In this document: one piece after another, positions 19,172-28,088 of the stretch | Layout: the number at the start of each line of letters is the position of its first letter | Numbering within the stretch: the stretch's first letter is position 1 | NCBI GenBank assembly: GCA_018884035.1 | Contig: JAHLFE010000196.1 | Location: forward strand, 1 to 32,983 | Direction of reading: 5' to 3' | Source of the DNA: Candidatus Anaerobiospirillum pullicola | GTDB lineage: Bacteria; Pseudomonadota; Gammaproteobacteria; Enterobacterales; Succinivibrionaceae | DNA length: 32,983 nt | Notes under the pieces: generated by a model | Databases searched by the model: none | The model's input: only the letters and a program-made list of their open reading frames with translations | What the model was told of the DNA's origin: nothing | Program-made: the position numbers and the translations under genes

Positions 19172-20536
19172 AAATATCAGCTACAACACGCAAGCTAAAT
19201 GGCCTTGCGCTTTCTTCACAACGGCTAAAACGGCGCAGGCGTGTGCTCAGTGTAGAGGCTTAAAGCTCTTTGGCACTGCACAGCATGTGGGCAGCTGGAC
19301 GCTGCTTTGGCCTAACGCTTGATGAAACAAAGAAAGGAAACGAAGCTACGACCGTACACTTAGGCATCTAAAGCGCAGGTGGGTAGCCTCTTTGCGAGGT
19401 ACCAAGCAGCCACATCAAGGTGACTTACTGGCGCGGCCAGCTTGCACAGCAGCCGCTTGTGGAGGAGGCACGCAAGAAAAGAGAAGCTTACGTGCAGGCC
19501 ATTTCTTGAATGTTGTACTAACACCAACACCAAACAAATGGGGATGGCAGGAACGTTTTTCAAGAGCAGGCGTGAAAAACTTTGGTTACGGAGTACTTAC
19601 ATTTTTCTGGTTTTTCGGGGCAGAGTTTAGGGTAGAGCGGAGGCAAGCGCCATCAAGCGGATGCGCTTAAGATTCAGTCACGTGCACTATAGTCATGAAC
19701 ACCGCTTAGTGTCTTTGGGGTGCAGTGCTACTTGCTGCGGCAATTACGCCCGCACGCAAGCTCAGGGCGCATAAAGCCAAACACAGATAGCTGAGCGTAT
19801 TTAGGACAAACAAAACTCACGATCAGGGGTGGTTTCAGGATTTGAAGCGCGCTGCTTGCGGCCGCTAAGAAATACTCCTGAGAAAAATACCGTTGCGTCT
19901 ATTAGCGGCAGCTTGCTAGAGGTTTGCACTGATCTAAAGCAAAAGATCCCCACCAGCGTCGGCATCGGGCTCGGCCTATGGATGCGAAGCTACCATACAG
20001 CTTACAACACGGCGCGTTCAGGGCACAACCAAAGATTTCTGAAAAATACGGCCAACTCTCAGCCGTCACATGCGAACCACTCCTGAAGAGGAGTGTATGC
20101 CATGATTGCGCCACCAAGCAAGGTATACGCGTGAAAACAAGTGTAGCACAGAACACGAAGCAAACGGCGCAGCGGTGCGGAACTGACGCATCTTTTTGGG
20201 GAGGGAAATAGCGCACAAAGCAGACCATATGGGCACCATTGCGCTGATTATTACATCACAGCAGTTAAAGTGTGAGCTCTTGAGGTTGGTGCTGGGTGCT
20301 CGCGAGTATCCCAAAAAGTAAATTCCACAGGAGAGCCCAAAGGAGGTAACCGCCTACAATCAGGTGTTTTACCATGAGAGTAGGTGTTTGCTGCGGCGCT
20401 ACTCTCGAGATAAGGCACCGTCAGGCGCTTTTTCAGTTACCTACGGGTGCTCTTACGGCCCTCAAAGATAAAAGCACGGTAGTGGCAGCAGGTGGCGTCA
20501 AGAGAGTGGGACCGTGGCATCATCACTGTAAGGATG

Positions 20537-20613
20537 GACTGACTTCAAAGATGACGAAGTTTAAGACAAGCTTGCGTGCTCCAACTGCAGATAGGCTCGC
20601 TCTCACCTGCATC
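20537..20613 (-). repeat. Dispersed intergenic repeat, partial copy C
   Basis: On the minus strand this stretch matches the 3' half of repeat copies A and B at about 70% by eye. Shared blocks are GAGCCTA-CT, a following GCA, and CGTCATCT-N3-AAGTCAGTC. The 5' half of the unit is not convincingly present, so the copy is decayed or truncated. Confidence 0.5.
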
Positions 20614-20844
20614 AACCATCTTTACGGTGTGGGACATACCCTCACTTACCTCCTCACTTAACCATGCTGCCGACACTTTTAGATCACTCCTTCCGCAGCG
20701 TAGCGTAGCAGACTCCGCTATCTTTATCACCTCAATGATAAAGGGCGCTACTGCTACCTCTATCGGGATAGAGCTTGCTGATGCTACCCCTTGCGTAACC
20801 GCACAAAACTCTGGCTGCTGGTAGTGTTGGTTGTTGTTAATAGT

Positions 20845-20868
20845 GATGATGATGATGATGATGATGAT
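20845..20868. repeat. (GAT)8 microsatellite
   Basis: Eight uninterrupted GAT triplets follow a TTG-rich stretch. They lie outside any supported gene, so there is no predicted coding effect. Confidence 0.85.
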
Positions 20869-21103
20869 GGCGGCTCAATGCCGCTATACTGGCACAGCAT
20901 TGCTACTTGTGATAACTCCTAACGCAGTTGTCACAACCATCTCCGCTGTTTGAGTATAAGAGGTCATACCAGTGACGTCCCTGCCGGCCTGCCCACAACA
21001 CAGGAAGCACTAGTGGCATCCGTGTCCGCGCCCAAGCTCTAATTTATACCACGCAACAGCTACTGCCTGCCGCCTTTTTTGTGCAAACTAGATATGGCTA
21101 TTT

Positions 21104-21132
21104 TTTAGCCCCCTGCCTATTTCTGATATACT
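21104..21132 (+). promoter_or_regulatory. Candidate extended -10 promoter for lpxK
   Basis: TGaTATACT at 21124-21132 is a good extended -10 element. The hexamer 17 bases upstream (TTTAGC) is a poor -35. Transcription from here would give a 5' untranslated region of roughly 270 bases before the lpxK start. Confidence 0.35.
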
Positions 21133-21311
21133 AACGATTCGTTGCATGCGGCATCATTGCCACGGGACGCTGTTTACGCCATTGTTGCCACTTTCATAGC
21201 TCTGGCCCAAAGCGCTACAAGCGCCAGTTTTGCACTCCCCAACGCTCTGTACTGCCTGCTACTCTGGTGTGAGGTCACCGTCTTAAGCGGACACGCTGGA
21301 CACTCTCTCCT

Positions 21312-21370
21312 CACTCCCTAACACTCCACCGCCACTCCACGCCACTCCACGCCACTCCCTAACACTCCCA
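21312..21370. repeat. Decamer tandem repeats before lpxK
   Basis: Imperfect 10-bp units of the form GCCACTCCAC, with adjacent exact units at 21331 and 21341 and variants on each side. They end about 40 bases before the lpxK start, within its presumed untranslated leader. Confidence 0.75.
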
Positions 21371-21408
21371 AACAGAGGTGACTACACCCGCAGAAAGAGG
21401 GACATGTT

Positions 21409-23115
21409 TTGTCATTTTTTAATAATCTTTGGTATGAGAAGTCACTCACTTCTTGCCTCCTGCAGCTCCCTTTGCTGCCTTTTTCTGTCATCTTTGGCTT
21501 ACTAGCCGCTGCCAGACGCTCCTTATACGCCAATGGCTTTCGTCACACTGTCGGCCCTGTGGTGCCGGTAGTAGTCATCGGTGGTATTACCGTAGGTGGC
21601 ACTGGCAAAACCCCGATTTGTGTAGCCCTAGTCAAAGAGCTCCAAGCTCGCGGCTTTACCCCAGGCGTGCTCACCCGTGGCTATAAGTCCCACTGCAATA
21701 GTTACCCCTGCCAAGTGCCTCTTGATGGCGATCCCTACGTCTACGGTGATGAGCCCAGCCTCATCCGTCGTGCAACTAAGGCTCCAGTAGTCATCGATCC
21801 CCAACGTACCCGTGGTGCCGACTACTTAGCAGGCTTAGGCGTGGACGTCATTATCACTGACGACGGCCTGCAGCACTACGCCTTAGAGCGTGATGTCGAG
21901 GTCTGCGTTCTCGATGGCAGTCGCATGTTAGGCAATGGCCACCTCTTACCTGCGGGCCCCTTACGTGAGGCCAAGTGGCGCTTAAAGACGGTGGACTCCA
22001 TCGTGGTCTCCGGAGCGGTGGCGCATTTGGGCTACTACCCAATGATGCTCAAGCCAAGCTCGGTGGTACCTCTGAGCAACAACAGCCACGAAACGCTGCA
22101 ACCACGCAGTGAGATTTGCGCTTTTTCTGGCATCGGCAATCCGTCGCGCTTTTACAAGACCCTCGAGGATTGCGGCTACGTCATCAAAAGCAAGGTCGAT
22201 GTCGGTGACCACGGCAAGACCACGATTGAGAAGCTCAAGAAGTACGCGCTGCAATACCCTGTGGTCATGACGGCAAAGGACGCCATTAAGTACAAAGCTG
22301 AGGCCACAGAGCAGAACCTCGGCAACATCTTTGTGCTTAATGTACAGGCTAACTTAAGCAAGCTCTTCTACGAAGATGTGGTCAATAAGATCAAGCAGTC
22401 CACCTACAAGGTGGCCCAGCGGCGCAAAAAGCGTGAGGCGGCGGGCTACGTTCTCGAAAAGGTGGAAATGATCGATCACATCGAGCCAAATCCACTACCT
22501 GATGCTGACTACCGTCCAGCGACCAAGGCGGCCGCAAGCAGTGAGAGCAATGCTGCCAGCGCGCACAGCTTAAAGGAGCAAGCTCAGGAGCCAGAGCAAC
22601 AGCAAGAACAGCAAGAAGCGGCCGCTACTGCAACGGCAGCAGCAAGCACTGCTACCGAGCAGGACGTAAGCCCTGACACCTCCACATCACCAGCACCCGC
22701 AAATGCTGACAGCACCCCAGAGGAATTAGCAGATACCCGCAACGACGCGACAGCTGCTGCTGATGATGAGACTGAGGCTGATGCCGCTGTTGATGCGGAT
22801 GCAGATGCTGACACGGCGGCGGATGCTGACGACCGCGATGAGGATGACAGCAAGGCCAAGGACGAGGACAACTCTCCCGCCAAGCAAGCGGCGGCACAAG
22901 CGGCAGCTGCGGCGGCGGCCTCGTTTTTAGCTGACAGCTTTAGCTCTGACAAGAGCACGGAAGAGACCAAAGAGGACGGCAAGGCCAGCGCCCCAAAGGA
23001 AATAAAGACGCTCAAAAAGCAGGTCAAAGCTAAGAGCAAGACGGCTGCTGCTGACGCCAGCGCAGGCGCAAGCGAAAAAAACGACCTGCCACAATTGCTC
23101 AAGCGTAAGAGCTAA
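21409..23115 (+). CDS. lpxK: Tetraacyldisaccharide 4'-kinase LpxK with disordered C-terminal tail
   Basis: Phosphorylates the 4' position of the lipid A disaccharide at the inner face of the cytoplasmic membrane, a late step of lipid A synthesis. The N-terminus has the usual hydrophobic membrane-associated helix (about 12-35). The Walker A motif GGTGKT lies at 63-68 and the conserved DDGLQHY at 151-157, followed by LDG and LLPAGPLRE. The catalytic core ends near 345. From about 366 to 568 there is a ~200-residue Ala/Glu/Asp-rich, Lys-containing tail absent from typical ~330-residue LpxK. The start is TTG at 21409, with AAAGAGG upstream; no in-frame ATG fits, and the N-terminus aligns with E. 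coli LpxK (LWYEKS versus IWSGES). kdsB follows 454 bases downstream, matching the lpxK-kdsB neighbourhood of gammaproteobacteria but lacking the ycaR-type gene. Confidence 0.95.
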   Translation: MSFFNNLWYEKSLTSCLLQLPLLPFSVIFGLLAAARRSLYANGFRHTVGPVVPVVVIGGITVGGTGKTPICVALVKELQARGFTPGVLTRGYKSHCNSYPCQVPLDGDPYVYGDEPSLIRRATKAPVVIDPQRTRGADYLAGLGVDVIITDDGLQHYALERDVEVCVLDGSRMLGNGHLLPAGPLREAKWRLKTVDSIVVSGAVAHLGYYPMMLKPSSVVPLSNNSHETLQPRSEICAFSGIGNPSRFYKTLEDCGYVIKSKVDVGDHGKTTIEKLKKYALQYPVVMTAKDAIKYKAEATEQNLGNIFVLNVQANLSKLFYEDVVNKIKQSTYKVAQRRKKREAAGYVLEKVEMIDHIEPNPLPDADYRPATKAAASSESNAASAHSLKEQAQEPEQQQEQQEAAATATAAASTATEQDVSPDTSTSPAPANADSTPEELADTRNDATAAADDETEADAAVDADADADTAADADDRDEDDSKAKDEDNSPAKQAAAQAAAAAAASFLADSFSSDKSTEETKEDGKASAPKEIKTLKKQVKAKSKTAAADASAGASEKNDLPQLLKRKS

Positions 23116-23116
23116 A

Positions 23117-23168
23117 GCGCAGCACAGCACCGCACAGCACCGCACAGCACAGCACCACACAGCATCGC
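23117..23168. repeat. CGCACAGCAC tandem repeats after lpxK stop
   Basis: Exact decamers CGCACAGCAC at 23131 and 23141, flanked by close variants, start within two bases of the lpxK stop codon. Unit length matches the decamer array upstream of lpxK, but the sequence differs. Confidence 0.8.
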
Positions 23169-23280
23169 GCTACAGCGAGCAGCGCCACTTACCATGAGCG
23201 GCGCGGAGCCGTCCGCAAAGTGGAGGGCTGTGCTCCGCATGCTGCGTGGACTCTGCGCTGGTACCACTTACCCTTACTCT

Positions 23281-23433
23281 GAGGAATGAGTGATCTCATA
23301 AATGACGGATGCAGAGGTGATTGCTGGCAACAACCTCCACCACGAGATCAAGGGTGCAAGTTAGCCTGAGCCTACCTTTAGGTGCGGCACACATGATTTC
23401 CTTAAAGTCCGTCATCTATTAAGTCAGTCGTTC
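23281..23433 (+). repeat. Dispersed intergenic repeat, copy B
   Basis: About 153 bases aligning with copy A over the full length at roughly 75-80% by eye, with the same imperfect inverted ends (ATAAATGACGG against CCGTCATCTATT). It lies in the lpxK-kdsB spacer in the direction of those genes. Substitutions are spread through the middle, while the end motifs and TGCTGGCAACAACCT are unchanged. Confidence 0.7.
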
Positions 23434-23569
23434 CCTACTCTGAGGCCACCATAGCCTCAGCTCTTGCTCATAACATTCGCTCACACCACTTCCTGCCACT
23501 CTCTACCCTCTACCACGCGCGCCATACTCCCTCTAACTCCCCTACCTGCTGCTTTGCAAGGAGAAAACT

Positions 23570-24397
23570 ATGAGCTCTCAGGTCAATTATGTAGTTGCTA
23601 TCCCCGCCCGCTACGCCTCCACCCGCCTCGCCGGTAAACCTCTGGCGAGCGTCGCTGGTCAACCCATGATCGCTCAAGTCTGTCGCAAAGCCTTGCAGTC
23701 CTCGGCCCAAGAGGTTATTGCCTGTGTCGATCACCCCGCTGTAGTAGAGGCCCTTGAGCCACTGGCGCAAGAGAATCCACGCCTTAAGATCTGCATGACC
23801 TCCGATAAGCCTCGCTCAGGCACGGAACGCATCGCGGAAATGATCACCACCAGCGGTATGGATCCGCAAACCGTGGTGGTAAACGTCCAAGGTGACGAGC
23901 CCCTCATCACCAAAGATCACATTGATGCAGTGGCATCGCTGCTTATCAATAGTGGTGCCGACATGTCCACCCTCTGCGCCCCAATTACCCTGCCCCAAGA
24001 CGTCTTGGATCCTAACTGCGTCAAGGTGGTCTTAAACGCCAAAAACTTTGCTCTTTACTTTAGCCGCGCTCCTATCCCTTACGAGCGTGATAATTTTAGC
24101 AAGTGGCAGCAAGAGCATGCCCAAGCTGGAGCAGGCAATTTCTCCTACCCTGAGCTTACCACCACGCACTACCACCACATTGGTATTTACGGCTATAAGG
24201 CGCAGACCATCTTAGATTACTTAAAGCTTAACCCTGCGCCAAGTGAGCAAGCAGAGAGCTTAGAGCAATTACGCCTGCTGCACTACGGCATGAGCATCGC
24301 CGTAGCGATCACTGACCGTCCACCTGAGGCGGGTGTGGATACGGCTGCTGACTTAGAGCGCGTCAACCGCATCTTAAGTGCGGAGCAGGGCAAGTAG
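23570..24397 (+). CDS. kdsB: CMP-Kdo synthetase KdsB
   Basis: 3-deoxy-manno-octulosonate cytidylyltransferase, which activates Kdo with CTP to CMP-Kdo for transfer onto lipid A in the cytoplasm. The nucleotide-binding signature IPARYASTRLAGKPL occupies about 11-25. SGTERIAEM follows, then VVNVQGDEPLI, the motif around the catalytic metal site, then LYFSRAPIPYERD and HIGIYGY, and C-terminal GVDTAADLERV. Length is 275 residues, against about 248 in E. coli; the excess is mainly a loop near 185-200 (after YERDNFSKWQQ). ATG 23570 is preceded by AAGGAG at six bases, an excellent ribosome site. It follows lpxK in the same direction, so the two act in the same LPS pathway. Confidence 0.97.
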   Translation: MSSQVNYVVAIPARYASTRLAGKPLASVAGQPMIAQVCRKALQSSAQEVIACVDHPAVVEALEPLAQENPRLKICMTSDKPRSGTERIAEMITTSGMDPQTVVVNVQGDEPLITKDHIDAVASLLINSGADMSTLCAPITLPQDVLDPNCVKVVLNAKNFALYFSRAPIPYERDNFSKWQQEHAQAGAGNFSYPELTTTHYHHIGIYGYKAQTILDYLKLNPAPSEQAESLEQLRLLHYGMSIAVAITDRPPEAGVDTAADLERVNRILSAEQGK

Positions 24398-24480
24398 CCA
24401 AAGGCACTTACCTCACAGGGAACAGCACATCGTAATGCCAATAACCTCGTACAAAGGAGCCTGCACACACCGGCCACCAT

Positions 24481-24529
24481 TAGCTGCGGTATGCGGTAGC
24501 TCGGTATGCGGTAGCTGCGGTATGCGGTG
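24481..24529. repeat. Short tandem repeats between kdsB and bioD
   Basis: Three imperfect units of about 15-17 bases containing CGGTATGCGGTAGCT lie between the convergent ends of kdsB and bioD. No hairpin terminator is apparent. They probably arose by slippage. Confidence 0.7.
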
Positions 24530-24563
24530 GCGGCCGCCTAAGCCTTAAGTTCGCTGGTATGCG

Positions 24564-25445
24564 CTAGACTACCCGCAGCAAACAGTGCGGTTGACGCTCC
24601 TTGTACCACTGCAACTGTTGCTCACCCTCTGCTACCGTGGCAATCACCGGCACGCCATTACTCATGGCCTCAATCATGGCCAAATTATCGTGATACATAG
24701 GCTCATCACGGAAGTTATTGAGGATCACTCCCATCTGCTCTGGCTTATAGCCATACACCTGCATGCTGACCAGCGTTGTCAGCACGTCGTTAATCACACC
24801 TAAGCCCGCATTAGCCACCACAATTACCCGCAAAGCAAAAGCCTTATCGGCAGCCTGCATCCAATCCTGCACCAGCATCTGCTCTGGCTCCCCCTGCTCA
24901 TTAAACGCCACCTTACGCTGTCCGAGTGCCGCCACAGCCACTACCTGCTCTTTATCTTTCAGCGGCTCTACCACTGGCCAGCTCAGAGGGCAAAAGATGC
25001 CACCGCTCCCCTCCATTACCGTTAAATGGTGATTAAACATCACCTCCATCATGTCATGAGCAATCACGTCCATCTTAATCGGCGTCTTGGTGTGCTTGGC
25101 CGCCAAATGTGGCGACACCGGCTCAGCAAACAAATACGAGGTGGAGCTGCTCAGCTTTTGGTACTGCGCTAGCTGTGCTTGATCGTACACATAGCCCGCA
25201 TCTGACACTTCGAGGTTAGGAGCTCCACTAATGGCAATCTTGTAATAGCCAATCGTCTCCTGACTACCTACCATTTCTCGTAACGCACGAATCAGCAAAG
25301 CTGTGACGTAGGTTTTACCCACATCAGTACCCGTGCCCGTCACAAAGAGCGGAGCATAGGTGAACAACGACTTTTTACTGCCGCCACGCTGCACAAACTC
25401 AGCTTGCAACTTACCCGACAAAACATCCACAAGATCACACATCAT
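24564..25445 (-). CDS. bioD: Dethiobiotin synthetase BioD
   Basis: ATP-dependent dethiobiotin synthase, the penultimate step of biotin synthesis, converting 7,8-diaminopelargonate and CO2 to dethiobiotin. The P-loop FVTGTGTDVGKT lies at about 34-45. YYKIAISGA corresponds to the substrate-binding YKP..SG block with a changed middle, TYLFAEP-like (SYLFAEPVSPHLAA) follows, then VMEGSGGIFCPLS. The long C-terminal part covers the nucleotide-base site (VANAGLGVINDVL). Start: ATG 25445 has AAGGAG seven bases upstream, so the 28 extra codons up to 25529 are unlikely to be translated; this gives 293 residues, above the usual ~225. It stands alone: no bioA, bioB, bioF or bioC is in the window. It converges with kdsB and diverges from ilvC. 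A BioD-like paralogue with altered specificity is possible because of the changed substrate block. Confidence 0.9.
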   Translation of the reverse strand: MMCDLVDVLSGKLQAEFVQRGGSKKSLFTYAPLFVTGTGTDVGKTYVTALLIRALREMVGSQETIGYYKIAISGAPNLEVSDAGYVYDQAQLAQYQKLSSSTSYLFAEPVSPHLAAKHTKTPIKMDVIAHDMMEVMFNHHLTVMEGSGGIFCPLSWPVVEPLKDKEQVVAVAALGQRKVAFNEQGEPEQMLVQDWMQAADKAFALRVIVVANAGLGVINDVLTTLVSMQVYGYKPEQMGVILNNFRDEPMYHDNLAMIEAMSNGVPVIATVAEGEQQLQWYKERQPHCLLRVV

Positions 25446-26211
25446 CGTGACGCTCCTTGCTGTCTCTTTGGTGGTAGTGGTAATGGTCAGTACACGTTCA
25501 GCGCAGGGCGCTGCTATACGCACACGCACAGCACCGCCACAACACAGAGTACATGCTCAGCACGCATTGTACAGGCTATGTCAGTGCCTTAGCCGCACTA
25601 AAGTCTGACCTAATCTTCATCCGCCCCAACGGCCCTTTTTCTGCCCCATAACAGCCCCTTTTCCTTCACTTTGCACCAATTTAAGGAAAAAACACCATGC
25701 GCTTTGCACGCTATTTGTGCTATATGGTCTTTTTTAGTGCAAGTGACCTTTTTGTCCCCCGTGCCCTCTCTTAAGAGTTTATGATGAAATTACGAACAAG
25801 ATTTTAGGATGCCCTGCGAACTACTGTCATGAGGATGTAGCTGCACGGAGCAACTCTATCGGCCCCGCTTCACGGGGGTGATGGCCAAAATCTAGGTCGC
25901 ATAGCATTAGCGCCCAATCGTGGTTTACCTGCCACCTGCGGGTCAGACGCATCTGCTACTTCTTGATGCCAGTTAATGCTAACACTGCGGGGCTACCCCT
26001 TTTGCCTCGTCCTTGCTTTCTACGTGCTGACGTTGTGTGCAAGGACGCATGCGACGGGATAGCTATTTGTGTCAAGCAAGGCCCACCCCTACACCCAGCC
26101 TCTGGTCACGCAGACTGGTCTTTGCGGCCTGCCCCGAGTTGCCAAGAAAAGAGCCTTTTCCCGCCTTTTCTGCATCCTTATAAGGTTCCGTCTAAAGGTA
26201 CTTTTTACAAA
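25446..26211. other. bioD-ilvC divergent intergenic region
   Basis: A long 766-base divergent spacer that must include both promoters. Items seen: an extended -10-like word TGcTATATG at 25718-25726 without a good -35; TATGAT at 25780-25785; a CCCCG-CTTCA-CGGGG hairpin at 25863-25877 within a GGCC-flanked block. The frame upstream of ilvC stays open to 25963, but its composition and the lack of a ribosome site argue that it is not translated. No riboswitch class is recognised. Confidence 0.45.
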
Positions 26212-27693
26212 ATGTCGAATTACTTTAACACCTTAAACTTACGTGAGAAGTTAGCCCAATTAGGCTGCTGCGAGTTAATGGACCGTTCCGAGTTTGCTAG
26301 CGGTTGCGACTTCTTAAAGGGCAAGAAGGTCGTAATCGTCGGCTGCGGCGCTCAAGGTTTAAACCAAGGCCTCAACCTGCGTGACTCTGGCCTTGATGTC
26401 TCCTTCGCCTTACGTCCAGCAGCTATCGCTGAAAAGCGTGCTTCTTACAAGCGTGCTACCGAGAACGGCTTCAAGGTCGGCACCTACGAGGAAGTAATTC
26501 CAACTGCTGATCTGGTCATCAACTTAACTCCAGATAAGCAACACTCCAACGTCGTTGAGAGCGTTATGCCTTTAATGAAGCAGGGCGCTGCCTTAGGCTA
26601 CTCTCACGGCTTCAACATTGTTGAGGTAGGTCAGCAAATCCGTCCAGACATCACCGTGGTGATGGTCGCACCAAAGGCTCCTGGTACTGAGGTACGTGAG
26701 GAGTACAAGCGCGGCTTCGGCGTTCCTACCTTACTTGCTGTGCACCCAAATAACGATCCAGAGGGCAAGGGCTGGGATATCGCCAAGGCTTGGGCTGCTG
26801 GTACCGGTGCTGACCGTGCTGGCTGCTTACGCTCTTCCTTCGTGGCTGAGGTTAAGTCCGACCTCATGGGCGAGCAGACCATCTTATGCGGTGTGTTACA
26901 GGCTGCTACCATCCTGTCTTATGACCTGATGGTTTCTAAGGGCATGGACGCTGCCTACGCTTGCAAGCTCATCCAATACGGTTGGGAGACCATCTGCGAG
27001 GCCTTAAAGCAGGGCGGTATCACCAACATGATGAACCGTCTGTCCAACCCAGCTAAGCTGCGTGCTTGCGAGATCGCTGATACCTTAAAGGGTATGATGA
27101 AGGATCTCTACTTAAAGCACATGGATGACATCGAGTCCGGTGAGTTCTCCCGCGTCATGATGGAAGACTGGGCTAACGACGACATCAAGCTGCACACTTG
27201 GCGTGAGAACTACGCAAAGAGCGCCTTTGAGAACGCTCCACAGTGCGACACCCCAATCACCGAGCAAGAGTACTTCGATAAGGGCACCCTGTTAGTGGCC
27301 TTCTGCAAGGCTGGTATTGAGCTGGCTTTCGAGACCATGACTCACTCCGGCATCTACCCAGAGTCCGCTTACTACGAGTCCTTACACGAGCTGCCATTAA
27401 TCGCTAACACCATTGCTCGTCGTCGCCTCTATGAGATGAACGTCGTCATCTCCGACACCGCTGAGTACGGCAACTACTTATTTGCCAACGCTGCCATCCC
27501 ACTGCTGCGCGACTACATCAACAGCCTCGACTTAGATGTCATTGGCAAGGGCCTCGAGGGTGACAACTGCGTGGACAACGTGACCTTAATCAAGGTGAAC
27601 GAGTCCATCTACAACCACCCAATCGAGGTGGTTGGCCGTCGTTTACGTGCTTACATGAGCGACATGAAGGAAATCACCGTGGGTGATAAGTAA
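26212..27693 (+). CDS. ilvC: Ketol-acid reductoisomerase IlvC (class II)
   Basis: NADPH- and magnesium-dependent isomeroreductase converting acetolactate or acetohydroxybutyrate to dihydroxy acids, second common step of valine and isoleucine synthesis, cytoplasmic. The Rossmann motif [11 protein letters not shown] lies near 40-50 and is followed by [13 protein letters not shown], which binds the NADPH phosphate. [18 protein letters not shown] and [13 protein letters not shown] mark the catalytic domain, and the duplicated C-terminal knotted domain ends with [10 protein letters not shown]. Length 493 matches the long E. coli-type enzyme. I start at ATG 26212 ([13 protein letters not shown]), the family N-terminus, rather than 25963, because the 83 preceding codons look non-coding; the ribosome site (AAAGG, about 13 bases away) is weak. 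Highly biased codon use (TTA, CCA, CGT) suggests strong expression. It ends 88 bases before a terminator. Confidence 0.97.
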   Translation: MSNYFNTLNLREKLAQLGCCELMDRSEFASGCDFLKGKKVVIVGCGAQGLNQGLNLRDSGLDVSFALRPAAIAEKRASYKRATENGFKVGTYEEVIPTADLVINLTPDKQHSNVVESVMPLMKQGAALGYSHGFNIVEVGQQIRPDITVVMVAPKAPGTEVREEYKRGFGVPTLLAVHPNNDPEGKGWDIAKAWAAGTGADRAGCLRSSFVAEVKSDLMGEQTILCGVLQAATILSYDLMVSKGMDAAYACKLIQYGWETICEALKQGGITNMMNRLSNPAKLRACEIADTLKGMMKDLYLKHMDDIESGEFSRVMMEDWANDDIKLHTWRENYAKSAFENAPQCDTPITEQEYFDKGTLLVAFCKAGIELAFETMTHSGIYPESAYYESLHELPLIANTIARRRLYEMNVVISDTAEYGNYLFANAAIPLLRDYINSLDLDVIGKGLEGDNCVDNVTLIKVNESIYNHPIEVVGRRLRAYMSDMKEITVGDK

Positions 27694-27781
27694 TCAGCAA
27701 TTCATCGCTGCATGCCAAAGCTGAGGGCATCCCTAGCCCTTAGTACTGGTGTAAAAGCCTGCAGCGGTAATGCTGCGGGCT

Positions 27782-27815
27782 GACAAAAGGCCCGATTTCA
27801 TCGGGTCTTTTTGTC
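27782..27815 (+). terminator. Rho-independent terminator after ilvC
   Basis: GACAAAAGGCCCGAT and ATCGGGTCTTTTTGTC pair around a TTC loop, with one G-T pair and a near-matched count in the A/T outer stem, giving a long stem with an internal T-run. The A-run on the 5' side makes it potentially bidirectional. It separates the ilvC transcript from ilvIH. Confidence 0.9.
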
Positions 27816-28088
27816 TGCTACGCAGTACTGGTAATAGCTAAGACTGAATCTTTAGCTGCAATTTGCCGGTACTAATCTTGTCACGACTTCAATCAGTTTT
27901 GCTTGGCAAGAGTTGTAGCGCGACCGCATTTTTCTGTCACTACCAACAGCCCCATATGCTTACGGCTAAGCCTTAGCATCTGGTGCTGTACAGTTACCGC
28001 ACCCCCAACCTGACCGCAAGGAGGCCCAGCTTAGCGCTGGCCTAATACCTGCGCCCTCGGCGCCAACAGCGCTCCACGGTAGCAGGCA

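Larger units (their letters stand above)
19172..21408. other. 2.2 kb gap without supported genes
   Basis: No open frame here shows a family motif or a good start. Items seen: a perfect 7-bp stem with GAAG loop at 20078-20095; a partial third copy of the dispersed repeat on the minus strand (20537-20613); a (GAT)8 run at 20845-20868; a candidate lpxK promoter at 21104-21132; and decamer tandem repeats just before lpxK. A minus-strand open frame from about 20868 to 20545 is discussed under rejected items. No tRNA or rRNA was recognised. Confidence 0.5.
23116..23569. other. lpxK-kdsB spacer
   Basis: This spacer contains a tandem repeat cluster directly after the lpxK stop (23117-23168) and repeat copy B (23281-23433). 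I find no small gene such as the ycaR (Trm112-like) gene that commonly sits between these two genes in enterobacteria, and no clear terminator or promoter. Confidence 0.5.

Noticed and set aside
20341..20373. AGGAGG before an open frame at 20374
   Set aside because: The spacing to the ATG is about 27 bases, too long. The encoded sequence has no protein character and overlaps repeat copy C.
20545..20868. Minus-strand open frame with RSDLKVSAAW-like residues faintly resembling the formiminotransferase-cyclodeaminase C-terminal domain
   Set aside because: The similarity is short (RSDL.V.A spacing only), no start or ribosome site fits, the 5' end is a translated GAT microsatellite, and the 3' end overlaps repeat copy C. 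Too weak to call even as a pseudogene.
25446..25529. Upstream in-frame extension of bioD (28 codons)
   Set aside because: AAGGAG lies exactly seven bases before ATG 25445, inside this extension, which marks 25445 as the true start.
25963..26211. Upstream in-frame extension of ilvC (83 codons)
   Set aside because: The composition is unlike a protein, no ribosome site precedes 25963, and IlvC homologues start at the [10 protein letters not shown] position.
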